64,000 nt of DNA from Stomatobaculum sp. (lineage in GTDB: Bacteria; Bacillota_A; Clostridia; Lachnospirales; Lachnospiraceae), in the NCBI GenBank assembly GCA_017449925.1, contig JAFSYO010000124.1:43295-107294 (forward strand), read 5' to 3'. The position numbers and the translations under genes were made by a program. Positions 1 through 7,799 of the stretch are shown here, piece after piece. A model generated the notes under the pieces. That model saw only the letters and a list, made by a program, of their open reading frames with translations, had not been told where the DNA came from and made no database searches. Each line of letters opens with the position of its first letter. Position 1 is the stretch's first letter.

Positions 1-27
1 TTTCTGTTTCCGAACTCTTTCCGCTGC

Positions 28-606
28 TCAAAGCTCTTTCATGATCTTCATTGCCGCTTCCCGCTTTGTAAGCCCGGCATTCATAGCTTCCCGCTCTATA
101 TAATGATGCGCCTCTTCCTCCGTCATATCCCTGCGCTCCACCAGGAGACATTTGACCCGGGAAATGATCTGGATGTCCTGCAGCTGTTTCTGCAGGCGTT
201 CCTGTTCGCCGAGGACCATATAGAAGCGCTGCTGCACCTGATACAGGAAAGCCACGATCTGCATCACCTGGTCCATCTGAAGCGGATATGCCACGACGAA
301 CACATTTCTCCCCTCTGTCCTGTACACTACCTCGCCGTAAACTTCCTTGCTGACGATATAGACCGAGGCGATCATCCTTCGGTCCGCCATGTCCAGGAGC
401 CTGGGGATCTCCTCCCCGTCTTTCAGTGGTGTGAAGAGGATCATCAGTGCGATCTTTTCCCGCTCAATGGCTCTTCTGGCTTCCTGTACAGACTCCGCTG
501 TCAGGATCCTGCCGTACTTTGACGTCAGTGCGGAACGGACAGAGCTCTGAATGCGGGGTTTGGCGGCAACCACAAGAATCGCCCCGATCCTGTCTGTCAG
601 TTTCAT
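28..606 (-). CDS. ANTAR-domain RNA-binding regulator, glutamine synthetase-linked
   Basis: 192 aa. Residues 1-115 look like a receiver fold, but the acidic pocket and phospho-acceptor Asp of a true receiver are not evident (ILFTPLKDG where the Asp would sit), so it is probably a pseudo-receiver. A coiled stretch (LGEQERLQKQLQDIQ) leads into a C-terminal ANTAR domain (roughly 140-192: VKCLLVERRDMTEEEAHHYI...MKIMKEL). ANTAR proteins bind nascent RNA and prevent terminator formation. The gene starts directly after the glnA stop. An ATG at 612 is too close to the Shine-Dalgarno AAGAGGT; the ATG at 606 lies 8 bases from it and is preferred. Co-transcription with glnA and the hairpin in the glnA leader suggest control of nitrogen assimilation. 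Family call is firm; the target is inference. Confidence 0.88.
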   Translation of the reverse strand: MKLTDRIGAILVVAAKPRIQSSVRSALTSKYGRILTAESVQEARRAIEREKIALMILFTPLKDGEEIPRLLDMADRRMIASVYIVSKEVYGEVVYRTEGRNVFVVAYPLQMDQVMQIVAFLYQVQQRFYMVLGEQERLQKQLQDIQIISRVKCLLVERRDMTEEEAHHYIEREAMNAGLTKREAAMKIMKEL

Positions 607-612
607 AGGCAT

Positions 613-1878
613 TTACCTCTTGCTGTAAGCGTTGAGATAGCCATCCGGCAGCAGCCGGCGTACAAATTCACTCCTTTTCGCGTACTGAACCGCTTCATCA
701 AAATCCGAGGGAAGCCGGGTGAGATCCTGACGGATCTCCGGTGCCGCCGTATAAAGATTCACATCCACCGGAGGCGGAAGCACCAGGGAATCCCGGACTC
801 CTTCCAGACCTGCCTCGATCACCAGAGCGTAGGCGAGATAAGGATTCGTCATCGGGTCCGGAGACCTCAGCTCAAACCTTCTTCTGGCGGTACGCACCGC
901 CGGGATCCGGATCAGCTGGGAACGGTTCTGCTCCGACCAGCTGATATAACCCGGCGCCTCCGAGTTACCCAGCCGCTGATAGGAATCCCTGACCGGATTG
1001 AGGAACAGAGTGATATCATTGATCCGCCGCATGACTCCTGCCATGAAGGAATTCATCAGTTCCCTTTCATCACCGCTGCAATTCTCCGGCTGTCCTCCGT
1101 CCGTGCCGTTCAGGATCTTGTCCTCTCCCAGCCGGTTCACGGAAACATTGAAATGCATGCCGTTTCCGGCTTTCCCCGGCAGAGGTTTCGGAGAAAGGTC
1201 TGCCCAGCAGCCGCTGCTCGTCGCCACACTCTGTATGACCCACTTCAGGGTGGAGGTATTGTCCGCTGTGGTCAGCGGATCCGCGTAGCGGAACACGACT
1301 TCGTACTGTCCGGGTCCGTTCTCATGATGAGAGGATTCCGGGAAGATCCCCATTTCCAGAAGGATATTGCAGATATCTCTGCGGATGTCCTCTCCGCCGT
1401 CCTTCGGCGTCGTGTCGAAATAACCCGCCTTATCAAGAGGGATCCTGGTGGGATTCCCTTCCTCATCATTCCGGAAGATATAGAACTCCACCTCCGTTCC
1501 GAAGTTTACTTCCAGGCCCTGCTCCCGCGCGTGCTTCACCGCCTGCTTCAGGAGATACCGGCTGTCCCTGGGATACATGCTCCTGTCCGGGCGGGTGATG
1601 TCGCAGAACATCCGGATCACAGCTCCGTCCATGGATCTCCAGGGGATCAGCGTCACCGTGGAAGGATCCGGCTCCAGGAACAGATCGCTCCGTATACTTT
1701 CTTCAAACCCGGCAATGGAGCTTCCGTCAAAGGCGACGCCTTCCTCAAAAGCCCGCTTCAGTTCATGGGGCATGATCGCCAGGTTCTTTTGTTCCCCGAA
1801 AATATCAAAAAAGGCGAGGCGGATGAACTTCACGTTCTCCTCTTCCACCAGATTTACGATTTCGTCATAATCTTTCAT
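613..1878 (-). CDS. glnA: Glutamine synthetase, type I
   Basis: 421 aa cytoplasmic enzyme making glutamine from glutamate, ammonia and ATP. Visible signatures include TEVEFYIF, NGMHFNVSVNR, the NSEAPGYISWSEQNRSQ region and the C-terminal RRRFELRSPDPMTNPYLAYA. It is somewhat shorter than the roughly 440-470 aa usual for GlnA, and no consensus adenylylation-site tyrosine segment is seen, which fits Firmicutes enzymes that are not adenylylated. A Shine-Dalgarno (GGAG) precedes the ATG at 1878. It is the first gene of a unit with the ANTAR regulator (no gap) and is preceded by a strong promoter and a U-tailed hairpin. Confidence 0.96.
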   Translation of the reverse strand: MKDYDEIVNLVEEENVKFIRLAFFDIFGEQKNLAIMPHELKRAFEEGVAFDGSSIAGFEESIRSDLFLEPDPSTVTLIPWRSMDGAVIRMFCDITRPDRSMYPRDSRYLLKQAVKHAREQGLEVNFGTEVEFYIFRNDEEGNPTRIPLDKAGYFDTTPKDGGEDIRRDICNILLEMGIFPESSHHENGPGQYEVVFRYADPLTTADNTSTLKWVIQSVATSSGCWADLSPKPLPGKAGNGMHFNVSVNRLGEDKILNGTDGGQPENCSGDERELMNSFMAGVMRRINDITLFLNPVRDSYQRLGNSEAPGYISWSEQNRSQLIRIPAVRTARRRFELRSPDPMTNPYLAYALVIEAGLEGVRDSLVLPPPVDVNLYTAAPEIRQDLTRLPSDFDEAVQYAKRSEFVRRLLPDGYLNAYSKR

Positions 1879-1919
1879 TCTGCGCTCTCCGCTCCATGCC
1901 GTCCGGCAGTTTTCTTACT

Positions 1920-1961
1920 CCTAAAAGAAAAAAGGGCGCTCTAAGTCTACCTTAAAGCGCC
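1920..1961 (-). terminator. Intrinsic terminator/attenuator in the glnA leader
   Basis: On the minus strand GGCGCTTTAAG pairs with CTTAGAGCGCC (11 pairs, one G-U) around the loop GTAGA, followed at once by a run of T. It lies between the glnA promoter (1976-2003) and the glnA start, about 40 bases before the gene, so it would stop glnA transcription unless overridden. It could also end transcripts from the upstream gene that stops at 2023. Confidence 0.8.
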
Positions 1962-1975
1962 TTTGCTTGTAACCT

Positions 1976-2003
1976 ATTTTACAAATAAACCGCGAAATGT
2001 CAA
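1976..2003 (-). promoter_or_regulatory. Sigma-A type promoter for glnA
   Basis: Minus strand TTGACA (1998-2003), 16-base spacer, TAAAAT (1976-1981). The predicted start near 1969 leaves only about 8-10 bases before the leader hairpin. Confidence 0.72.
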
Positions 2004-2022
2004 TAGTTCTCAGTATTTCCGG

Positions 2023-3090
2023 TCACCGGATCATAACGATATCGCCGATCTCGGTTTTTCCGTTATAGACTGAACCTAAGGCGTACTGCTTCCCTCCGGC
2101 TTCCACAAAGTCGCGCAGGATCACATTCAGTGACGTCTGGCTGCTGCCAACTTCAATATATCCCGGACCGTCGTCCCAGTCTCCTTCCCATTTCAATGCA
2201 GCTCCCGGTGCGTTGTCAAGCTTCTCCATGCTGCCGGGATCTGCAGCGGGGAACTCATACATTTCTCTGATGTGCTGTACCAGAGTCACCTTGTACCCCA
2301 TATACTGCACTTCGGCGTCGGAGATCGAAATGCGGCAGTCGTCCACACCATTCTTTTTAGTGACGACTTTGATCATGCACTTCCATTCGCCGCCAAGGTC
2401 CTGCAGCTCCGTCAGGACATTGCCGTCCAGCGGGAACCCTTCGTCAGAATACCAGTCAAAGTCCCTAAGCGTCGCAGGCAAATTCGCACCGAGACTTGCC
2501 GCTCCCTGCATCACGCCGCCCGGGGGCACGCCGGGAGCCGACTCTCCGTTTGCCGATGGCCCGTCGACCAGGATGATCTGGCTCTCATTACCCTGCTGGC
2601 CTGTCTCTCCAGGTAAAACCTCAGCTTCGGGGAATATGACCTCCTCCGGCGTCGCAGTTGTTTCTGCCGGCTGTACGGCTGTTTCCTTCGGCTGTACGGC
2701 TGTTTCCGCAGGTTTCTCCGGTCCATCGCCGTCCGGAATCACATCTGCCCTCGTTCCCGCTTCCAGAGTCTCCGCAGCAGTGCTTTCAACCGTCTCGGCA
2801 ACAGCAGTCGGAGTTCCGGGGTCCTTCTTTTTCCCTTTGACCATAACCACTGCCCCAATGATCACCGCCGCCGCTAAAACTCCGACAGCTGCAGCCACAG
2901 GGAATCGCGGACCGCCTGAAGGCCTCTCTGAATAGACCGGACCGCCCGATGGGATATTTGTATAGTCCGGATCTCCCGATGGAGTCCCTGGATTGCCCGG
3001 TCCACCCGGGATCTCGTCTATCTTCGTTCCGCAGTTTTCGCAAAACACGCTGTCATCCGGGATCTTCGTCCCGCAGTTCGGACAAAACAT
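2023..3090 (-). CDS. Zinc-ribbon membrane-anchored protein, function unknown
   Basis: 355 aa. The N-terminus carries a double zinc ribbon (MFCPNCGTKIPDD, then FCENCGTK). A Gly/Pro-rich linker follows, then one transmembrane helix near residues 60-90 (AAAVGVLAAAVIIGAVVMVK) with basic residues after it, a low-complexity Pro/Thr/Glu region with a short tandem repeat (AVQPKETAVQPAET), and a C-terminal extracytoplasmic domain of about 130 residues that I do not recognise. An in-frame ATG lies upstream at 3126, but AAGGAGGT sits 8 bases before the ATG at 3090, which decides the start. A possible TATAAT (3166-3171) lies upstream. Proteins of this layout are common in Lachnospiraceae and uncharacterised. 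Confidence 0.8.
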   Translation of the reverse strand: MFCPNCGTKIPDDSVFCENCGTKIDEIPGGPGNPGTPSGDPDYTNIPSGGPVYSERPSGGPRFPVAAAVGVLAAAVIIGAVVMVKGKKKDPGTPTAVAETVESTAAETLEAGTRADVIPDGDGPEKPAETAVQPKETAVQPAETTATPEEVIFPEAEVLPGETGQQGNESQIILVDGPSANGESAPGVPPGGVMQGAASLGANLPATLRDFDWYSDEGFPLDGNVLTELQDLGGEWKCMIKVVTKKNGVDDCRISISDAEVQYMGYKVTLVQHIREMYEFPAADPGSMEKLDNAPGAALKWEGDWDDGPGYIEVGSSQTSLNVILRDFVEAGGKQYALGSVYNGKTEIGDIVMIR

Positions 3091-3185
3091 TATTTCATAC
3101 CTCCTTGCAGAAGCTGATATTTGCATAAGTTGATATACCGAATCGTTGCTTTAAAACAACTAATGATTATATGTAATTTTTTAAA

Positions 3186-3245
3186 ATAAAACCAGATGTG
3201 AGCCAACAATTGTCATTGACAACGTTATGCTCACATCTGGTTTTT
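3186..3245 (-). terminator. Terminator after the L,D-transpeptidase gene
   Basis: A 13-base perfect stem, ACCAGATGTGAGC (3191-3203) with GCTCACATCTGGT (3229-3241), with A/T runs on both sides. The loop contains a second small inverted repeat (TTGTCA-T-TGACAA). Confidence 0.8.
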
Positions 3246-3258
3246 GACTGATATTTAT

Positions 3259-4062
3259 TTACTGTGCATTCTGACCTGAAGGTGCGAATCCCAGCGCAGC
3301 CCACTTCTCAGGGCTGAGCTTTTCCAGAGAATCGATCACCACAACACAGTCAGGACGGACATTCTGCATGACGATCTGCATCTTATCGTTCGGTATTGCG
3401 ACACATCCGCCGGTATAGGGTTTGACCGGTCCAAGGCAGTGAAGGAAGATCGCGGAACCGAGGCCCGGAGTCCCCTCCTCGTTGTAGCTGATATTCAGGC
3501 AGTACTGGTACTCATTGGTGTAATCGACAATATGCTCGCTGTCGGAAAGATTCAGGTCCGGAAAATCCTTGATACTCACCATCTCATTGTACTTGTACCC
3601 TTCCCGCTGATCTCCCGACCAGTAGGCGTCATCGTTGACCTTGTGATAGGAAAGGTTACAGCCCGGATCTTCCGCGATACCAAACGCATAGTTGAAGGAA
3701 TAGGTCCCCACAGGAGTCTTTCCGTCTCCTTCCTTTTCCTTGCCGAGGCCGAACTTCCCGATATAGCCGGGCGTCGTCATGACCTGCTTCCAGTTCCCGT
3801 CTGCGTCCTTCTCATGCATGGAAACATATGCCGTCGTCTCACCGATACCGGCGACGACAAAGAGCTGATCCGCGTTTTTTGCCTGCTCCAGTTTCCCGAC
3901 CCACTCCGGAGAGTCCTCCATCACCATGCCCGCCGCAGGTCCTGTCATTGCACCTGCCGCTCCATTCCCCTTCGTTGCTGCGAATGCCGTGGTGCACAGC
4001 ATGCAGCCTGCTGCCAGGACACCAAGCGCCGTCATCTTTTTATTCCAGATTCTTTTCTTCAT
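3259..4062 (-). CDS. Secreted L,D-transpeptidase family (YkuD fold) protein
   Basis: 267 aa. A signal peptide with an Ala-rich end (LAAGCMLCTTAFAA) is followed by a catalytic domain. The segment FLHCLGPVKPYTGGCVAIP matches the His...Gly-Cys signature of the YkuD/ErfK superfamily, where the Cys forms 3-3 peptidoglycan cross-links or carries out related chemistry. The preceding GDGKTPVGTYSF is also typical. It probably acts on the cell wall outside the membrane. It is transcribed alone, away from the divergent pdaA gene, with GAGGAG before the start. The exact substrate cannot be read from the sequence. Confidence 0.85.
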   Translation of the reverse strand: MKKRIWNKKMTALGVLAAGCMLCTTAFAATKGNGAAGAMTGPAAGMVMEDSPEWVGKLEQAKNADQLFVVAGIGETTAYVSMHEKDADGNWKQVMTTPGYIGKFGLGKEKEGDGKTPVGTYSFNYAFGIAEDPGCNLSYHKVNDDAYWSGDQREGYKYNEMVSIKDFPDLNLSDSEHIVDYTNEYQYCLNISYNEEGTPGLGSAIFLHCLGPVKPYTGGCVAIPNDKMQIVMQNVRPDCVVVIDSLEKLSPEKWAALGFAPSGQNAQ

Positions 4063-4229
4063 GTTTTTCTCCTCTCTTTCCTGATATTTGTCCAGGGCTG
4101 CGTCTTCAGATCCCGGTTTTGAACTCGCAGATCATTTCCTGATAATCCACTTGATATTAATATAATGTTCTGTTTGTCATAAAAACTGCACAGATTACAG
4201 GAATCTAATCCGGATATACTTCCGGAGAC

Positions 4230-4258
4230 TGAACAGACTGTGGAAAATATGCTATAGT
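4230..4258 (+). promoter_or_regulatory. Candidate promoter for pdaA
   Basis: TGAACA (4230-4235), 17-base spacer, TATAGT (4253-4258), about 48 bases before the start codon. It resembles a vegetative promoter; I see no clear sigma-G type elements despite the sporulation role of the family. Confidence 0.45.
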
Positions 4259-4305
4259 AATAGTGCTTCTCAGTGACTGAAAAGAAGAACACGAAGGGAG
4301 AACAT

Positions 4306-5238
4306 ATGAAAAAAGCAAAAAGAGCAGCCCTGATCCTCGCTGCCGGCCTTGCCGCGGCGATGGTATTTTCCGCCGCTGTCCAGGCGGACAATGAAAAAGG
4401 ACCGGGTGTGAAACAGGAAAGCAGCACCACAGCTGCCGCCGAAGAGACCAAGGCTGCGGAGCAGAAAACAACATGGCACCGGAAGACCGCAGAAGAACTG
4501 CAGGAAGTGATGCAGACAGTGCCGGCAGGCCCCGCAAAGGCTGAGTGGGGCACATTTTTCCTCGGCAATAACCTGCCCCCCAGGAACGATGAAGATGAAT
4601 CATTCCTTCGTTCCTATCACGCTTACGCCATGGTGCCGACGGAAGAAAAGGTCGTTTACCTGACTTTTGATGAAGGCTACGAGAACGGTTATACTCCGGC
4701 GATCCTTGACACCCTCGCGAAGCACGGGGTCAAAGCCGCCTTTTTCTGCACCGGCAGCTATATTAAGGAATGCCCGGACCTGGTCAAACGGATCCAGGAA
4801 GAAGGACATATCATCGGCAACCATACCCTTACCCATCCCAGCATGATGAAGGTCGCGACCTGGGAAGAATTCAGCCGCCAGCTGCTGACGGTAGAGGACA
4901 GGGTCAAGGAAATCACCGGGACAGACATGCCCCGCTATTACAGGCCCCCGGCAGGCGCTTACAGCGAAGCGCAGCTCCGCATGGCGGACGCCATGGGCTT
5001 CAAGACCATCTTCTGGAGCGTAGCCTATAAGGACTGGGATACCAAGGCGCAGCCGTCCCACGAAAAGGCGATGAACTACCTGACCACCAGGATCCATCCC
5101 GGCGCCATCATCCTCCTGCACGCAGTATCCAAGACCAACACAGAGATCATGGACCAGCTACTCACCCGCTGGAAAGAAATGGGCTATACCTTCAAGACTC
5201 TGGACGAGCTTCCCGAGACCCTCGGATTCGAGAACTGA
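4306..5238 (+). CDS. pdaA: Polysaccharide deacetylase, PdaA-type muramic delta-lactam de-N-acetylase
   Basis: 310 aa with a signal peptide (LILAAGLAAAMVFSAAVQA). The NodB-type domain covers about residues 110-300: TFDEGYENGYTPAIL (motif 1), GNHTLTHPSM (metal-binding His pair), RPPAGAYSE and FWSVAYKDWDT. TFDxGYENG is the form known from PdaA, which removes the N-acetyl group from muramic acid so that the delta-lactam of spore cortex can form; this is the main sign that the organism sporulates. GAAGGGAG lies 5 bases before the ATG at 4306, which decides the start over one at 4273. It shares a bidirectional terminator with the gene at 5321. Confidence 0.9.
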   Translation: MKKAKRAALILAAGLAAAMVFSAAVQADNEKGPGVKQESSTTAAAEETKAAEQKTTWHRKTAEELQEVMQTVPAGPAKAEWGTFFLGNNLPPRNDEDESFLRSYHAYAMVPTEEKVVYLTFDEGYENGYTPAILDTLAKHGVKAAFFCTGSYIKECPDLVKRIQEEGHIIGNHTLTHPSMMKVATWEEFSRQLLTVEDRVKEITGTDMPRYYRPPAGAYSEAQLRMADAMGFKTIFWSVAYKDWDTKAQPSHEKAMNYLTTRIHPGAIILLHAVSKTNTEIMDQLLTRWKEMGYTFKTLDELPETLGFEN

Positions 5239-5251
5239 TATCGTGTCATCA

Positions 5252-5305
5252 CAGAAAAACAGAAAGACAGGCTTTCAAATACGAAAGACTGTCTTTCTGT
5301 TTTTC
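5252..5305. terminator. Bidirectional terminator between pdaA and the Uma2 gene
   Basis: ACAGAAAGACAG pairs with CTGTCTTTCTGT, flanked by A-rich and T-rich tails, between two convergent genes. Confidence 0.85.
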
Positions 5306-5320
5306 TGTTTGGTTACTCTC

Positions 5321-6172
5321 TTACTCTTCCGGAAACCAACCGGAAATATAGGCATCGATCTCCGAAAAATCTATGACGCACTTTCCTCCGCTGATCTGCA
5401 CCGGGACCTGATCCGAAAAAGTGTACAGCCGGACCGGCACATCCTCCTGCTCCAGGTCATAGCAGATCACAGCTTTCCGTTTGAGGTCCACGATCCAGTA
5501 CTCCCGGACGCCGGCAGTGCTGTATTTCTGCAGCTTCAGGGTTTTGTCCTTTCTGGCCGTGGATGGAGACAGCACTTCCACCACCAGGTCCGGCGCGCCG
5601 AAAACCACTTCCCGCTTCAGCTTCTCCCGGTCGCACAGCACCAGGACGTCCGGCTGTACTACCGTTCGGTCGTCCCGGTCCAACTGTACTCCTGTCGGTG
5701 AAGGCATGGCAATGCACGGCATCTGGTGTTTCCGAATACATTCCCTAAGTATTCCGTGTATTTCCCCGATCATTACCTGATGGGGGCCGATGGGCTGCCC
5801 CATATCATAAAAAACTCCGTCGATCAGTTCCATCCTCACATCATCCGGCAGAGCAAAATAATCCTCAATCGTATACTCTCCCTGCCGTTTGCCGACGGGA
5901 AGTTTTTCCGCCGGGGCCGCATCCCTCACCATCAGGCGGGAGGAAGCTCCTGTGTCATAGGAAATACCACGGGAAGAGGATGCCTGGTTTTCTGCTTCCT
6001 GCGGCCGGATCAGCGCCGCGGAAAGCCTGTCGATGGTCTGCTTCCGGGGCGCGCGGACCAGACCAGCCAGTACTTTCTGGACCGTGCCAAGGGGCACGCC
6101 GGACAGCTCTGACAGCATCTGGTTCGTGTATCCAAGCTCACGTTTTCTCTTTTGCATCTCCTCAACTGTCAT
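5321..6172 (-). CDS. XRE-type helix-turn-helix fused to Uma2-family endonuclease-like domain
   Basis: 283 aa. Residues 1-55 resemble an XRE DNA-binding domain (LSELSGVPLGTVQKVLAG). Residues 90-280 form a Uma2/DUF820 PD-(D/E)XK nuclease-like domain with VQPDVLVLCD, APDLVVEVLSPST and YWIVDLKRKAV; the conserved D, E and K of the fold are present. AGGAGAG precedes the ATG. Uma2 proteins are abundant in cyanobacteria and some Firmicutes and their biological role is unsettled. The fusion suggests sequence-guided binding, which is inference. Confidence 0.85.
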   Translation of the reverse strand: MTVEEMQKRKRELGYTNQMLSELSGVPLGTVQKVLAGLVRAPRKQTIDRLSAALIRPQEAENQASSSRGISYDTGASSRLMVRDAAPAEKLPVGKRQGEYTIEDYFALPDDVRMELIDGVFYDMGQPIGPHQVMIGEIHGILRECIRKHQMPCIAMPSPTGVQLDRDDRTVVQPDVLVLCDREKLKREVVFGAPDLVVEVLSPSTARKDKTLKLQKYSTAGVREYWIVDLKRKAVICYDLEQEDVPVRLYTFSDQVPVQISGGKCVIDFSEIDAYISGWFPEE

Positions 6173-6331
6173 CGTATTCTCTCCTGTGCTTTTTTCTCCT
6201 GAATCCCTTTAACAACTCTGTTTTAATTTCCTTATTATATCACAAATATTTCTTTTTTTCGACCTTATTTCCTTTTTAATACCGTTTGTTCACCATTAGT
6301 ATTTCCTCCCGCACAACACCGCACTTGGGAC

Positions 6332-6360
6332 TTCAGAACTTTCTCTCTCCGTGATAAAAT
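6332..6360 (+). promoter_or_regulatory. Candidate promoter for corA
   Basis: TTCAGA (6332-6337), 17-base spacer, TAAAAT (6355-6360), about 50 bases before the start codon. Confidence 0.45.
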
Positions 6361-6411
6361 AAAAGCTGAAATTCCGGGACAAAAGGATAGTTTCACTGCA
6401 GGAGGAAATCA

Positions 6412-7353
6412 ATGATCTGCTATCTCATAGAAGAGTCTTTAAAACCCTGCCCGCCGGAAGCGTTGTACACGGGGCAGGAACAGGACGGCAGCAAAAGGCC
6501 GCAGTATGCAGCGGTGCTGAGTTCTGCGGAGTGGCAGGAATATAAAGACTGCTTCAACATGGTCATCGATATGGAACTGGATACGAAGGAAAAGCATGAG
6601 ACGAAAGCTGTCGTGAACGCGGACTGCCTGACGGGGACTTTCTTCATTCCGGACCGGAACGACATTTCTGAAAAGCACCATTTTTTTGCCTTCGCTCTGG
6701 ATGAAAAGGGAGTCGTGCTGATCGACGATGAAGGCTATGCCGCGAATCTGGCGGAAAAACTCCGGAAGACAAAGAAATGGCGGGTCCCGGGGCTGGAACG
6801 TTTCCTCTACGACTTTCTGGAACTGATCATCGAACGTGATCTTTTTATGCTGGAAGCCATGGAACAGCGGCTGGACACCGTGGAACAGACGATCCTGAGG
6901 GAAAGCCTGGATGATTTTCCCGCGGAGCTGAATACAGTCCGCGGAGAGCTGCTGGATCTCCGTATCCACTATGAGCAGATGATCGATCTGGGCCAGGAAC
7001 TGCAGGAGAACGAAAACGGCTTTTTCCAGCAGGAATACCTGCGCTATTTCCGCCTGTTCACGGACCGGGTAGTCCGGCTGCAGGAATCGGTCTCTTCTCT
7101 CCGGGACTATGTAGTACAGCTCCGGGACCTTGTACAGTCCCGGACAGAGATCCGTCAGAACCATATCATGACGCTCCTGACCGTCGTCACGTCGATCTTC
7201 ATGCCCCTCACCCTTATTACCGGATGGTTCGGCATGAACTTCAGGTATATGCCGGAACTGGACAATCCTCTTGCCTATCCCGCCATCATCATCCTCTCGA
7301 TCATCATCGTGGTGGGCTGCCTTCTGTGGTTCAAAAAGAAGGGGTGGCTGTAA
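6412..7353 (+). CDS. corA: CorA-family divalent cation transporter
   Basis: 313 aa. A long acidic, helical cytoplasmic domain (residues 1-250) leads to two C-terminal transmembrane helices. The first ends in the signature GMNF (LITGWFGMNF), the second is IIILSIIIVVGCLLWF, and the protein ends in a basic tail, as in CorA Mg2+/Co2+ channels, which work as pentamers. Length and layout fit the family. GGAGGAAATCA precedes the ATG. It is followed by a strong terminator and stands alone. Confidence 0.93.
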   Translation: MICYLIEESLKPCPPEALYTGQEQDGSKRPQYAAVLSSAEWQEYKDCFNMVIDMELDTKEKHETKAVVNADCLTGTFFIPDRNDISEKHHFFAFALDEKGVVLIDDEGYAANLAEKLRKTKKWRVPGLERFLYDFLELIIERDLFMLEAMEQRLDTVEQTILRESLDDFPAELNTVRGELLDLRIHYEQMIDLGQELQENENGFFQQEYLRYFRLFTDRVVRLQESVSSLRDYVVQLRDLVQSRTEIRQNHIMTLLTVVTSIFMPLTLITGWFGMNFRYMPELDNPLAYPAIIILSIIIVVGCLLWFKKKGWL

Positions 7354-7383
7354 AAAACACACTTTTCGAGGAATTCCCTGTTA

Positions 7384-7426
7384 CACAAAAAAGTGCGTGT
7401 CAGGCTGGCTGACACGCACTTTTTTG
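7384..7426. terminator. Bidirectional terminator after corA
   Basis: AAAGTGCGTGTCAG and CTGACACGCACTTT form a perfect stem around GCTGG, with A and T runs outside. Convergent genes lie on both sides. Confidence 0.9.
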
Positions 7427-7446
7427 ATTCTGTCAGTATTCAGTTT

Positions 7447-7626
7447 TTAATCTCCTGTAACTTCTCGCATTCCGCCGCGCGGAAATTCTGTTCTGCTCCG
7501 AAGGCCGTATCGATCCGTCCGGAGATCCAGCACAATACTGTCGTGGTAAGGCGAAAGCTTCATGACCACCTGATAGCTTTCTGCATGCTCTGTGTAGTCC
7601 ATCGGGATGTCAACGATCTTCAGCAT
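7447..7626 (-). CDS. Small conserved-looking hypothetical protein
   Basis: 59 aa soluble protein (MLKIVDIPMDYTEHAESYQV...). An upstream ATG at 7734 exists, but AAGGAGA lies 8 bases before the ATG at 7626. No motif recognised. A bidirectional terminator lies at its 3' end, supporting a real transcript. Confidence 0.55.
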   Translation of the reverse strand: MLKIVDIPMDYTEHAESYQVVMKLSPYHDSIVLDLRTDRYGLRSRTEFPRGGMREVTGD

Positions 7627-7799
7627 CCGTTCCTCTCCTTTCCGGGATTTTTCCCTTTTTCCTTTATACGCCGCTCCGGACGTTGTGTTTTCCTTGTCTG
7701 TATCTGCATTATAACAGGCAGTACCGCACAACATCCGTCATAACGGCGGATTACGGAAAAATCCCGAAAAGAAATGTTTATCTAAGTGGAACTTGAATC

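Noticed and set aside
1879..2022. Canonical two-hexaloop ANTAR target in the glnA leader
   Set aside because: No pair of hexaloops of the A-N-N-G form was found; the terminator loop is five bases.
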